DNA of 14,238 nucleotides from assembly GCA_937907415.1 (NCBI GenBank), contig CALCHY010000264.1, positions 1-14,238 on the forward strand. The letters are read 5' to 3'. Origin of the DNA: an uncultured Trueperaceae bacterium. GTDB taxonomy: Bacteria > Deinococcota > Deinococci > Deinococcales > Trueperaceae. Made by a program: the position numbers and the translations under genes. The notes beneath the pieces were generated by a model. The model had not been told where the DNA came from, ran no database searches, and worked only from the letters and a program-made list of their open reading frames with translations. Of this stretch, positions 6,416-13,185 are shown piece after piece. Within the stretch, counting starts at the first letter, position 1; each line of letters begins with the position of its first letter.

Positions 6416-7858
6416 TCAGAACAGCTTCACGCGCCCGCCGCCGTCGACGGCTGTGACGCTGAAGGTCTGGAGGGCGTACGGCGCCACCGGCATGACTTCC
6501 ACGAACAGCTCGAGGCGCCCGAACTCAGCCGGTAGGTTCCAAGCCGCGCGGCACGGCCGGTCGCAGCTCGGGGCAACAGCTGCGGCGAGCGGCCGCAGTT
6601 GGCCAACGCCGACCAGCGCCTGCCTGAGGTACGCCACGCGGCGCGCCAACGGGAAGTCCAGCTCGACGTTCTCCGCGAACAGCCCAGCGAACCTCGGCGC
6701 TTGCCATTCCGCGCCGCCAGCCGCCACCGCCCTGACGAACTCGTTGAGGGTCGCCACGGCGGCCGTGGTTTCCGGCCAGGGCGCGAGCGCCTTCTTGGGT
6801 TCACGGTGCGCCGCGATCAGTTGCAACATGGCCTTACGCGCCAGCTGCGGCGCGGCGGAGTGGGTACCGTTGTCAGAAGCGAAGACCGCGTAACCGGAGC
6901 GTTCATGCCAACACATGTACGCCGTGAAGCCAGGGTAGCCGCCAGCATGCGACACGAGCTTGCCGTGCTGGGCGTACTCTTCGACCTTGAGGCCGTAGCC
7001 GTAGCCCGTCGTTACCAGCCCGTGAAGCGGCGCTTCGGCCCTCGAGCTCCCCAGCTCCGTGAGGGGCTGTTGCGCCTCAAGGAGGTCGGCCGCCGTGAAA
7101 CCCACTCCGGTCGGCACTCGCATCTCGAGGTAGGTGTTCGCCCACGTCGCCAGGTCCAGCGCGCTCGAGTAAAGCCCACCGATCGGTGAGAAGGCGCCTG
7201 GCCCCGACTGCGCATGCGGGGTCCAGCCGCCCCCCTGTCCCGGGAGGAACGGCTCGCGGTGGTAGCTAGGCACTACGCGGTCTAGCTCGGAGTCAACGAA
7301 GCGCGTGTCGGACATGCCCAACGGTTCTAAAATCTGCGCCTTGACGAACTGGCGGTAATCCTGGCCGCTCACGCGCGTTATCAGCTCGCCAAGTATGGCG
7401 TAGCCAAGGTTCGAGTACTCATATGCGCTGCCTGGCGCGAATATCAACCGTAGCCCGGCCTGCAACCAGGCACCCAGTTGCTGCCGGTTGATCGACTCCT
7501 GCCTATCACCCCAGGGGTTATCGGTCGCCAGCCCACCAGACATGCTCAACAGGTGCCTGACTCGCAACGCGGGCCAGCCCTCCAGCGCAACGACCTTGAG
7601 TTCCGGCAGGTGCCGTGACACCTCATCGTCGAGGTTCAACTTGCCTGCGCGGCGCAAGACGAGCAGCGCCAGCGCCGTGAAGCTCTTGGTGCAGGACGCA
7701 ACGCGGAACTGTGAGCCGGGAGCGTAACCGTCCGGCCCCCACTGTTCGAACTGCACAATGCGGCCACCGCGAGCAACGGCGACCATGCCGCTCCTACTGA
7801 AGTTGCAACTGGAATGCTCGAGCGCAAGTGATTTCAGGTCTAGGGCGTCATCTGGCAT
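6416..7858 (-). CDS. Serine hydrolase, class C beta-lactamase / DD-peptidase fold
   Basis: A 480-residue protein of the beta-lactamase-related (AmpC/PBP4-like, MEROPS S12-type) group. All three catalytic motifs are present: Ser-Cys-Thr-Lys (55-58, nucleophile Ser55), Tyr-Ser-Asn (148-150) and His-Ala-Gly (304-306). About 140 residues follow the last motif, forming an extra C-terminal domain without recognised motifs. There is no signal peptide, so it is probably cytoplasmic, and an esterase or peptidase role is likelier than drug resistance. The start at 7858 was chosen because domain similarity begins just after it and TATGCT lies six bases upstream. The frame stays open to 7939, but that extension crosses the promoter region shared with pstS. 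It has no ribosome binding site and looks leaderless. It diverges from pstS, with no evident functional link. True substrate unknown. Confidence 0.87.
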   Translation of the reverse strand: MPDDALDLKSLALEHSSCNFSRSGMVAVARGGRIVQFEQWGPDGYAPGSQFRVASCTKSFTALALLVLRRAGKLNLDDEVSRHLPELKVVALEGWPALRVRHLLSMSGGLATDNPWGDRQESINRQQLGAWLQAGLRLIFAPGSAYEYSNLGYAILGELITRVSGQDYRQFVKAQILEPLGMSDTRFVDSELDRVVPSYHREPFLPGQGGGWTPHAQSGPGAFSPIGGLYSSALDLATWANTYLEMRVPTGVGFTAADLLEAQQPLTELGSSRAEAPLHGLVTTGYGYGLKVEEYAQHGKLVSHAGGYPGFTAYMCWHERSGYAVFASDNGTHSAAPQLARKAMLQLIAAHREPKKALAPWPETTAAVATLNEFVRAVAAGGAEWQAPRFAGLFAENVELDFPLARRVAYLRQALVGVGQLRPLAAAVAPSCDRPCRAAWNLPAEFGRLELFVEVMPVAPYALQTFSVTAVDGGGRVKLF

Positions 7859-7864
7859 GGGCGC

Positions 7865-7870
7865 AGCATA
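7865..7870 (-). promoter_or_regulatory. -10 element of the serine hydrolase gene, leaderless arrangement
   Basis: On the minus strand TATGCT (7870 to 7865) matches TAnnnT and is followed by exactly six bases and then the ATG at 7858. No ribosome binding site precedes the start, so the mRNA probably begins at the start codon. The expected -35 area falls around 7887-7895, at the edge of the Pho-box-like repeat, so the pstS activator could affect this promoter too. Confidence 0.5.
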
Positions 7871-7891
7871 GTTCAGGGCCGTCCAACGCGG

Positions 7892-7909
7892 CTGACAGGC
7901 AACTGACAC
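7892..7909 (+). promoter_or_regulatory. Pho-box-like direct repeat upstream of pstS
   Basis: CTGACAG (7892-7898), four bases, then CTGACAC (7903-7909): two 7-bp repeats at 11-bp spacing. This is the geometry of the known PhoB box (CTGTCAT-like repeats with 4-bp spacers), with one consistent change (A for T at the fourth base). The box takes the place of a -35 and ends eight bases before the TACATT -10, close to the layout of activated Pho promoters. A PhoB-type regulator gene is encoded about 4.6 kb downstream in this window. Confidence 0.65.
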
Positions 7910-7917
7910 TGCGGTTC

Positions 7918-7923
7918 TACATT
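7918..7923 (+). promoter_or_regulatory. -10 element of the pst operon
   Basis: TACATT fits TAnnnT and lies eight bases after the Pho-box-like repeat. Transcription would begin near 7930, leaving a leader of about 70 bases with GGAAGGAA before pstS. There is no normal -35, as expected for an activator-dependent promoter. Confidence 0.5.
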
Positions 7924-7928
7924 CGAAA

Positions 7929-7945
7929 GCGGGCAGCAAGCCCGC
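7929..7945 (+). other. GC stem-loop at the predicted 5' end of the pst mRNA
   Basis: GCGGGC (7929-7934) pairs with GCCCGC (7940-7945) around AGCAA. With the TACATT -10 the transcript would begin at or within a base or two of the stem. A hairpin at the extreme 5' end is known to protect some bacterial mRNAs from decay; that role here is inference. Confidence 0.4.
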
Positions 7946-7998
7946 CCTCGCCCACCCGCCACCATGCGGCAGGTCGGCAGCTTCGGAAGGAACCTCAC

Positions 7999-9090
7999 AT
8001 GACCAAGAACCTCGCTTCGTTCGTCCTAGCCGCCTGCCTGGCAGTCGGAAGCATCGGCGCAGCGCAGACCAGCGTCGACATCACTGGCGCTGGCGCCTCG
8101 TTCCCCGCGCCGCTCATCGCCTCGTGGGCCGACCTCTACCGTGACGCTACGAACGGCGCCGTCCTCGTCAACTACCAGTCGATCGGCTCTGGTGGCGGCA
8201 TCCGCAACTTCATCGACCAGACCGTCCACTTCGGCGCAACGGAAGCGTTCCTGAACGACGAACAGCTCGCTGCGGCACGCGCAGGCAGTGGCGGCGAGGC
8301 GTACAACCTGCCCGTCACGCTTGCCGATGTCGTCATCACCTTCAACGTTCCTGGCCTCGAGACCGGGCTGATCTTCGACGGCGAAGTCTTGGCCGGTATC
8401 TTCTCCGGCGAGATCCTCACCTGGGACGACGCCGCCCTGGCAGCCCTCAACCCGGGAGTCGAACTGCCGCACATGCTCATCAACGTCGTGCACCGCGCGG
8501 ATGGCTCGGGCACCACGAACATCTTCACGAGCTACCTCTCCGCAGTCTCGCCGACATGGGCTAGCAAGGTCGGTGCTGGCACGGCCGTCGCGTGGCCCAC
8601 CGGCGTTGGCGCAAGCGGCAATGAAGGAGTGGCTGGCCTGATCAACAACACTCCAGGCACCATCGGCTACAACAGCCTCGTCTACGCCACTCTCAACGAC
8701 ATCAGCTACGGCTACATGCTCAACGCGGCAGGCAACGTCATCGCCCCGAGCCTCGAGGCCACCTCGGCAGCAGGCGACGTTCCGCTCCCAGAGGACACCC
8801 GCGTCCTGATCGTCAACACCGCCCACCCGGAGGGCTACCCGATCTCGGGCTTCACGTGGGCGCTCTTCTACGAGAACGCGGACGCCAACAAGGCGTTCAC
8901 CAGCCGCGCTCAGGCCGAAGAAGCCGTGCGCTTCCTCGCCTGGATGACGACGGCAGGCCAAGAGTTCAGCCCCCTGCTTGACTTCGCGCCACTACCGAAG
9001 GCCGCGATCGACAGCAACCTGGACCGCCTAGCCCAAGTCAAGTGGCAGGGCGAGAACATCGGCGCGGCCATCGTCGAAGGCCTCCGCTAA
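7999..9090 (+). CDS. pstS: Phosphate ABC transporter, phosphate-binding protein PstS
   Basis: A 363-residue exported protein that binds inorganic phosphate outside the membrane and hands it to PstCA. The signal peptide spans about residues 1-22 (Lys3, hydrophobic core 6-20, likely cut after Gly-Ala-Ala). No lipobox is evident: the only cysteine there, Cys13, is in the middle of the core. Phosphate-site landmarks are Thr-Gly-Ala-Gly-Ala-Ser-Phe-Pro-Ala-Pro (29-38), the Ser-Ile-Gly-Ser-Gly-Gly-Gly-Ile loop and Arg-Ala-Asp-Gly-Ser-Gly-Thr-Thr. The start at 7999 has AAGGA seven bases upstream; the frame is open further but would bury the signal peptide. It is first in pstSCAB and separated from pstC by a strong stem-loop, which fits the higher level usually needed for the binding protein. 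Probably controlled by the Pho-box-like repeat upstream. Confidence 0.96.
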   Translation: MTKNLASFVLAACLAVGSIGAAQTSVDITGAGASFPAPLIASWADLYRDATNGAVLVNYQSIGSGGGIRNFIDQTVHFGATEAFLNDEQLAAARAGSGGEAYNLPVTLADVVITFNVPGLETGLIFDGEVLAGIFSGEILTWDDAALAALNPGVELPHMLINVVHRADGSGTTNIFTSYLSAVSPTWASKVGAGTAVAWPTGVGASGNEGVAGLINNTPGTIGYNSLVYATLNDISYGYMLNAAGNVIAPSLEATSAAGDVPLPEDTRVLIVNTAHPEGYPISGFTWALFYENADANKAFTSRAQAEEAVRFLAWMTTAGQEFSPLLDFAPLPKAAIDSNLDRLAQVKWQGENIGAAIVEGLR

Positions 9091-9117
9091 CCTCTCGAGC
9101 ACCGTTTCGAGTTCCGC

Positions 9118-9156
9118 GCGGTGGCGAAGTCCGGGACGACCGGATTTCGCCACCGC
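9118..9156 (+). other. 17-bp stem-loop between pstS and pstC
   Basis: Bases 9118-9134 pair with 9140-9156 over 17 positions, all Watson-Crick except one G-T pair, around the five-base loop GACGA. No T-run follows, so it is not a standard terminator. It lies in the 88-bp gap after the binding-protein gene, where such structures in other importer operons protect the upstream message and lower expression of the permease genes. AAGGAG for pstC begins 11 bases after it. Confidence 0.75.
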
Positions 9157-9178
9157 CTGAACGCATAAGGAGCAGTAG

Positions 9179-10129
9179 TTGCGCAGTCTAGCCAACAAGG
9201 GCAGTCGCTTCGGCGACACCGCCTTCCTCACGCTACTCACCGTCTTGGGCTTGGTCGTGGTTGGCCTCGGGGTCCTCATGGCCTGGACGCTAGGCAAGGA
9301 AGCAGCCGACCCACTCAGTCGTTTCGGTCTCTTCGGCTTCCTGACCGGAACCAAGTGGGACCCGGTGAGCGGCGTGTTCGGCGCTTGGCCCGTCATACTC
9401 GGCACGCTCATCACGAGCAGCGCGGCACTACTCCTCTCGTTCCTACCCGCCATCGGGCTTGCCATCCTGAGCGCCGAGTACGCCCCTCGGTGGTTAGCGA
9501 CGGGCATCGATTACGTCGTCGACCTACTGGCGGCCATACCAAGCGTCGTACTTGGCATCTGGGGCATCCTCGTCCTCGCCCCCGCCCTGCGGGACAACGT
9601 CTACCGTCCCATCTACCTATGGGCAACTGAGAACGCGCCAGGGCAAGCCGCTTGGCTGGGAAACCCAACGGGGTACGGGCTGATCACGGCCACGCTGGTC
9701 CTCGCCCTCATGATCGTGCCCTACACCACGGCGCTGGCCCGCGACGCCATCCGACTAGTGCCGAGCGAGCAACGCGAGGCCGCCTGGGGGCTCGGCGCTA
9801 CACGTTGGGAGGTGCTGCGCGTGGCGGTGCTGCCTTACGCGCGCGGCGGCATAACGGCCGGAGCCGTCTTGTCGTTCGGGCGCGCCCTTGGAGAGACGAT
9901 CGCCGTTGCCATGCTCATCGGCAACTCGGTGCGCCTGCCCCTCACGCTGTTCGGGCCGGCCTCCACCATGGCGTCGATCATCGTCAACGAGTTCAGGGAG
10001 GCCGTCGATAACTTGCACCTCAACAGCCTCTTGGCCGTTGGCTTCTTCTTGTTCATCATCTCCCTGATCGTCAACTTGGCCGCAGCTTGGGTCCAACGGC
10101 GCCTCGTGCCTGGGAACGAGGGGTCGTGA
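9179..10129 (+). CDS. pstC: Phosphate ABC transporter permease PstC
   Basis: A 316-residue inner-membrane subunit that forms the phosphate channel with PstA. It shows about six hydrophobic helices, beginning with residues 14-34. The EAA loop for the ATPase is Glu-Gln-Arg-Glu-Ala-Ala-Trp-Gly-Leu-Gly-Ala-Thr-Arg-Trp. The following helix contains the family stretch Phe-Gly-Arg-Ala-Leu-Gly-Glu-Thr-Ile-Ala-Val. The TTG start is supported by AAGGAG (9167-9172) six bases upstream and a positively charged N-terminus before the first helix. The stop overlaps the GTG of pstA by four bases, so the two are translationally coupled. Confidence 0.95.
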   Translation: MRSLANKGSRFGDTAFLTLLTVLGLVVVGLGVLMAWTLGKEAADPLSRFGLFGFLTGTKWDPVSGVFGAWPVILGTLITSSAALLLSFLPAIGLAILSAEYAPRWLATGIDYVVDLLAAIPSVVLGIWGILVLAPALRDNVYRPIYLWATENAPGQAAWLGNPTGYGLITATLVLALMIVPYTTALARDAIRLVPSEQREAAWGLGATRWEVLRVAVLPYARGGITAGAVLSFGRALGETIAVAMLIGNSVRLPLTLFGPASTMASIIVNEFREAVDNLHLNSLLAVGFFLFIISLIVNLAAAWVQRRLVPGNEGS

Positions 10130-10992
10130 CGAGCCTCAGACGGCGTCACCGTCGCGACCGCTTCATGCTTGGCCTCATCGTCTTGGCCAGCCTGGTCGTA
10201 CTCGTCCCCCTTCTTATCGTCATCTGGTACGTCGTTAGCCAGGGCGTAAGCGCGCTGAACGGCGACTTCTTCACGAAGGACCTCGGCGGCCCGACGCGTG
10301 CGCAGTTAGGTCAACCCACCGGCATGGCGCAGGCCATCGCCGGCACCTTCTTCATCGACCTGACCGCGGTGCTCATGGCTGTGCCAGTCGGCATCGGCGC
10401 CGGGCTGATGCTCGCAGAGTTCAAGGAGCACCCTCTCAACCCGCTGCTCCGGGTAATGAACGACACCTTGAACGGAATGCCTGCCATCCTGAAGGGACTG
10501 TTGATCTTCACCCTCGTGGTGCGGCCGACGGGCATGTTCTCGGGTTTCGCTGGCGCACTGGCCCTAAGCGTCGTCATGCTGCCGATCATCGCCCGCGCAA
10601 CGGAGGGCGCGTTGTCGCTGGTGCCGTGGTCGATCCGCGAGGCCGGGTTGGCGCTCGGCCTGCCCCGCTGGCGCGTGATCCTGGCGGCGGTGCTTCCAGT
10701 TGCAAGGCCCGGTCTGGTGACCGGCGTGCTCATCGCCTTCGCGCGCGCGGCCGGCGAGGCGGCGCCTCTCCTCCTCACTTCGTTAGGCAACAACTTCCTG
10801 CCCCGCGACCCTTGGAACCCGCTCGAGTACCTCACCAAGGCAGCAGACACCCTTCCTCAACGCCTCTACGCCCTGGCCGTCAGCCCCTACAAGCAGTGGC
10901 ACGCCATGGGCTGGGCGGCGGGCATCGTGCTACTCGCCCTCGTGATAGTGGTGTTCTTCGTCGGCCGCCTACTCACTCGGAAGGCTCATTGA
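10126..10992 (+). CDS. pstA: Phosphate ABC transporter permease PstA
   Basis: The second channel subunit, about 288 residues. After a basic N-terminus (Arg-Arg-Arg-His-Arg-Arg) there are about six hydrophobic helices. The EAA loop is Ser-Ile-Arg-Glu-Ala-Gly-Leu-Ala-Leu-Gly-Leu-Pro-Arg-Trp, and it is followed by Ala-Phe-Ala-Arg-Ala-Ala-Gly-Glu-Ala-Ala-Pro-Leu-Leu, the PstA mark. The GTG at 10126 was chosen because it gives the common four-base overlap (GTGA) with pstC and places the basic residues just before the first helix. An ATG at 10087 in the same frame would overlap pstC by 43 bases and is less likely. The stop directly touches the pstB start. Confidence 0.93.
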   Translation: MTSLRRRHRRDRFMLGLIVLASLVVLVPLLIVIWYVVSQGVSALNGDFFTKDLGGPTRAQLGQPTGMAQAIAGTFFIDLTAVLMAVPVGIGAGLMLAEFKEHPLNPLLRVMNDTLNGMPAILKGLLIFTLVVRPTGMFSGFAGALALSVVMLPIIARATEGALSLVPWSIREAGLALGLPRWRVILAAVLPVARPGLVTGVLIAFARAAGEAAPLLLTSLGNNFLPRDPWNPLEYLTKAADTLPQRLYALAVSPYKQWHAMGWAAGIVLLALVIVVFFVGRLLTRKAH

Positions 10993-11772
10993 ATGACCGA
11001 ACCAGCCGTCACCCCTCGCATCCGCATGCGCACACACGACCTCACCGTCGATTACGGCAACGGCCGTGGCGTCAGGGACGTCTCGTTAGCGTTCGAGGAC
11101 CGCAAAGTCAACGCGCTCATTGGTCCGAGCGGTTGCGGCAAGACGACGTTCCTCAGGGCCCTCAACCGCATGCACGACCTCACGCGTGGCGTGAAGGTAA
11201 CGGGGCAGGCGTTGCTTGACGGCGACGACATCTACGCTGCCGGCGTCGACCCGGTGACCGTAAGGCGCCGCATCGGCATGGTGTTTCAGAAGCCAACGCC
11301 CTTCCCTACCATGTCGATATTCGACAACGTGGTCGCGGGCCAGCGGCTCGTTGGCCAACGTGACCGCCGCAAACTAGCCGAGACGGCCGAACGCAGCCTG
11401 CGCCAGGCGGCCCTGTGGGATGAAGTGGCGGACCGCCTGAGGAGCCCGGCCTCGTGCTTGTCTGGCGGCCAGCAGCAGCGCCTATCGATCGCCCGCGCGC
11501 TGGCCGTCGAACCGGACGTGTTGCTGATGGACGAGCCGACCAGCTCACTTGACCCGGCGGCCACGCGGCGCATCGAGGAGTTGGTTGGTCAGTTGAAACA
11601 AGACGTGACGATAATCATCGTCACGCACAACATGCAGCAGGCCGCCCGCATCTCCGACGTGACGTCGTTCTTCCTCGACGGTAGCGTCATCGAGTCCGGC
11701 GCAACCGACGCCATGTTCACCAACCCGATCGACGAGCGCACGGAGCAGTACGTCACCGGCCGCTTCGGTTAG
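10993..11772 (+). CDS. pstB: Phosphate ABC transporter ATP-binding protein PstB
   Basis: A 259-residue ATPase that drives phosphate import and, with PhoU, reports phosphate status. It has Walker A Gly-Pro-Ser-Gly-Cys-Gly-Lys-Thr (44-51), Q-loop Gln99 in Phe-Gln-Lys-Pro-Thr-Pro-Phe-Pro (the PstB-specific form), signature Leu-Ser-Gly-Gly-Gln (156-160), Walker B Leu-Leu-Met-Asp-Glu (177-181) and switch His212. GGAAGG lies eight bases before the ATG. Full length for the family. It ends the pst operon, and its stop is one base from the stop of phoU on the other strand, leaving no room for a terminator. Confidence 0.97.
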   Translation: MTEPAVTPRIRMRTHDLTVDYGNGRGVRDVSLAFEDRKVNALIGPSGCGKTTFLRALNRMHDLTRGVKVTGQALLDGDDIYAAGVDPVTVRRRIGMVFQKPTPFPTMSIFDNVVAGQRLVGQRDRRKLAETAERSLRQAALWDEVADRLRSPASCLSGGQQQRLSIARALAVEPDVLLMDEPTSSLDPAATRRIEELVGQLKQDVTIIIVTHNMQQAARISDVTSFFLDGSVIESGATDAMFTNPIDERTEQYVTGRFG

Positions 11773-11773
11773 T

Positions 11774-12427
11774 TCAGAGGCGCTTGCCTTCGAGCCAGAA
11801 GATGGTGTGCTCGTTCACGTTCTCGATGTGGTCTCCTAAGCGTTCAAGGAAGCGCGCCACCGCCGCCAGTTCGGTTGCACGGCCTATCGACGTGGTGTCG
11901 GAGAGCATGTAGGTGAGCAACTCGCGCTGAATCTGGTCGTACAAGTCGTCGATCTCGTTGTCCATGGCGTGGGCCCTGCGCGCCGCCGCCACGTCGGCTT
12001 CCGCGATGGCCTTGGCCGTCGTATCGATCATGTCGGCCAGCACCTCGAAGATGCGTTCCAGGTCGAGGTACTTCTTGAGGCGCGGCTCTGCTGCCAAGCG
12101 CACCCCGGCCTCAGCCACGTGTTCGGCATAATCGCCCGCGCGCTCGATGTCGGCGAGGGCCTGCAGCGCCGCCCCGAGGAAACGCAGATCGCTCGCCGCT
12201 GGCTGGCGCCTTGCTATGACGGTGAGGATGCGCATCTCCAGCGTTGCCTGGATCTTATCGATCTCGTCGTCGGCGCGAGCACACTGCTCGGCGGCCGCCA
12301 CGTCCTGCCCGATGAGCGAACGCCGCGCTAGCTCGCAGCTCTCGCGCACCATGCTGAGCATGCGCACGACAGCGCCGTTGATCTGCCGCAGGTCAAGTTC
12401 CAGTGGGTTCATCGAGTCGGTCGCCAT
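11774..12427 (-). CDS. phoU: Phosphate signalling regulator PhoU
   Basis: A 217-residue protein of two three-helix repeats. Each repeat carries the PhoU metal-binding pattern: Asp-Asp-Glu-Ile-Asp in the first, with Glu-Arg-Ala-Gly-Asp-Tyr-Ala-Glu-His-Val-Ala-Glu, and Asp-Asn-Glu-Ile-Asp in the second, with Glu-Arg-Leu-Gly-Asp-His-Ile-Glu-Asn-Val-Asn-Glu. PhoU proteins link PstB to the PhoR-type kinase and keep the Pho response off when phosphate is plentiful. In most genomes phoU follows pstB on the same strand; here it faces pstB tail to tail and diverges from the response regulator. The start at 12427 has no ribosome binding site but has an extended -10 (TGC-TACCCT) eight bases upstream. 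A second in-frame ATG at 12412 is possible. Confidence 0.95.
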   Translation of the reverse strand: MATDSMNPLELDLRQINGAVVRMLSMVRESCELARRSLIGQDVAAAEQCARADDEIDKIQATLEMRILTVIARRQPAASDLRFLGAALQALADIERAGDYAEHVAEAGVRLAAEPRLKKYLDLERIFEVLADMIDTTAKAIAEADVAAARRAHAMDNEIDDLYDQIQRELLTYMLSDTTSIGRATELAAVARFLERLGDHIENVNEHTIFWLEGKRL

Positions 12428-12435
12428 GATTACGC

Positions 12436-12444
12436 AGGGTAGCA
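12436..12444 (-). promoter_or_regulatory. Extended -10 of phoU
   Basis: On the minus strand TGC then TACCCT (12441 to 12436) fits TGnTAnnnT, and eight bases separate it from the ATG at 12427. No purine-rich ribosome binding site is present. The mRNA would have a leader of at most one or two bases. The gap to the divergent regulator gene is only 76 bp, so the two promoters lie back to back. Confidence 0.4.
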
Positions 12445-12491
12445 GGCCGAAGTGATGGGACGGTCATGAACTTCCCCTGACGAGCGCTCCA

Positions 12492-12497
12492 TACAAT
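12492..12497 (+). promoter_or_regulatory. -10 element of the phoB-like gene, leaderless arrangement
   Basis: TACAAT, a 5/6 match to TATAAT, is followed by exactly six bases and the GTG at 12504. There is no ribosome binding site and no good -35. CTGACGA at 12477-12483 ends eight bases before this -10, the same distance as CTGACAC before the pstS -10, and ATGAACT stands 11 bp further up. This could be a weak Pho box for autoregulation. Confidence 0.55.
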
Positions 12498-12503
12498 GAC
12501 GGG

Positions 12504-13184
12504 GTGAGCACAGCGACCCTGTTACTCGTCGAGGACGACGCGACCGTGCGGGAACTAGTGACGCACCACCTGGAGCAGGCAGGCTTCGAGGTCGTTGCGG
12601 CTGACAGCGCGGAGAGCGCATGGCCACACGTCGCCTCCAGCGACCTACTGGTTCTCGACTGGATGTTGCCAGGCGAGTCCGGCCTCGACCTGCTCAAGCG
12701 CCTTCGCACTGGCCCGCACGCGGCCAAACCCGTACTGATGCTGACCGCCAAGGCGCAGGAGGCCGCGCGCGTGGAGGGGCTCGAGCGCGGCGCGGACGAT
12801 TACCTCACCAAACCGTTCTCCGCTGCCGAGTTGGTCGCACGCGTGCGTGCGCTGCTGCGCCGCGTGCGCCCGCCTGCCCGCTTGGGGCTCGGTGACTTGG
12901 TGATCGACCTTGACCGCGCAGACGCCGTGTGGCGTGACGCGCCCCTCCCCCTTACCCGCAGGGAGTTCGAGCTCCTGGCATTCCTCGTTACGCACCCGGG
13001 CCGCGTGTTCGAACGCGGCGAGCTGCTCGACAAGGTCTGGGGCGAGTCGTTCTTCGGGACGGAGCGCACCGTCGACCAACACGTGGCACAACTCAGGGCG
13101 CTGCTCGGCCAGGACGCGATCACGACCGTTCGGGGTCGCGGTTACCGCCTTGGCGACTTGGGTGGCGGCGCAGAAAAGGAGTGA
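12504..13184 (+). CDS. phoB: OmpR/PhoB-family response regulator, probable phosphate-response activator
   Basis: A 226-residue two-domain regulator. The receiver domain (about 5-120) has the acidic pair Asp11-Asp12, phospho-acceptor Asp52 in Leu-Val-Leu-Asp-Trp-Met-Leu-Pro, switch Thr81 and Lys103 in Leu-Thr-Lys-Pro-Phe. The C-terminal winged-helix domain (about 126-216) has Leu-Thr-Arg-Arg-Glu-Phe-Glu-Leu-Leu, the recognition helix Arg-Thr-Val-Asp-Gln-His-Val-Ala-Gln-Leu-Arg and the wing Val-Arg-Gly-Arg-Gly-Tyr-Arg-Leu. It is followed at once by a histidine kinase, and lies next to phoU and pstSCAB, so I infer the PhoB/PhoP role; the domain alone would not prove it. The likely target is the repeat at 7892-7909. 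The GTG start is set by the -10 six bases upstream. Confidence 0.93.
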   Translation: MSTATLLLVEDDATVRELVTHHLEQAGFEVVAADSAESAWPHVASSDLLVLDWMLPGESGLDLLKRLRTGPHAAKPVLMLTAKAQEAARVEGLERGADDYLTKPFSAAELVARVRALLRRVRPPARLGLGDLVIDLDRADAVWRDAPLPLTRREFELLAFLVTHPGRVFERGELLDKVWGESFFGTERTVDQHVAQLRALLGQDAITTVRGRGYRLGDLGGGAEKE

Positions 13185-13185
13185 G

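Noticed and set aside
7828..7998. N-terminal extension of pstS from 7828
   Set aside because: It would bury the signal peptide, overlap the divergent gene start and ignore AAGGA before 7999.
8026..8961. Long open frame of 311 codons on the minus strand
   Set aside because: It lies wholly antisense inside pstS, has no ribosome binding site or family motif, and is the expected mirror of high-GC codon use.
11756..11790. Small hairpins at the pstB/phoU junction as a two-way terminator
   Set aside because: The stems are four bases, lie inside the coding ends and lack T-runs.
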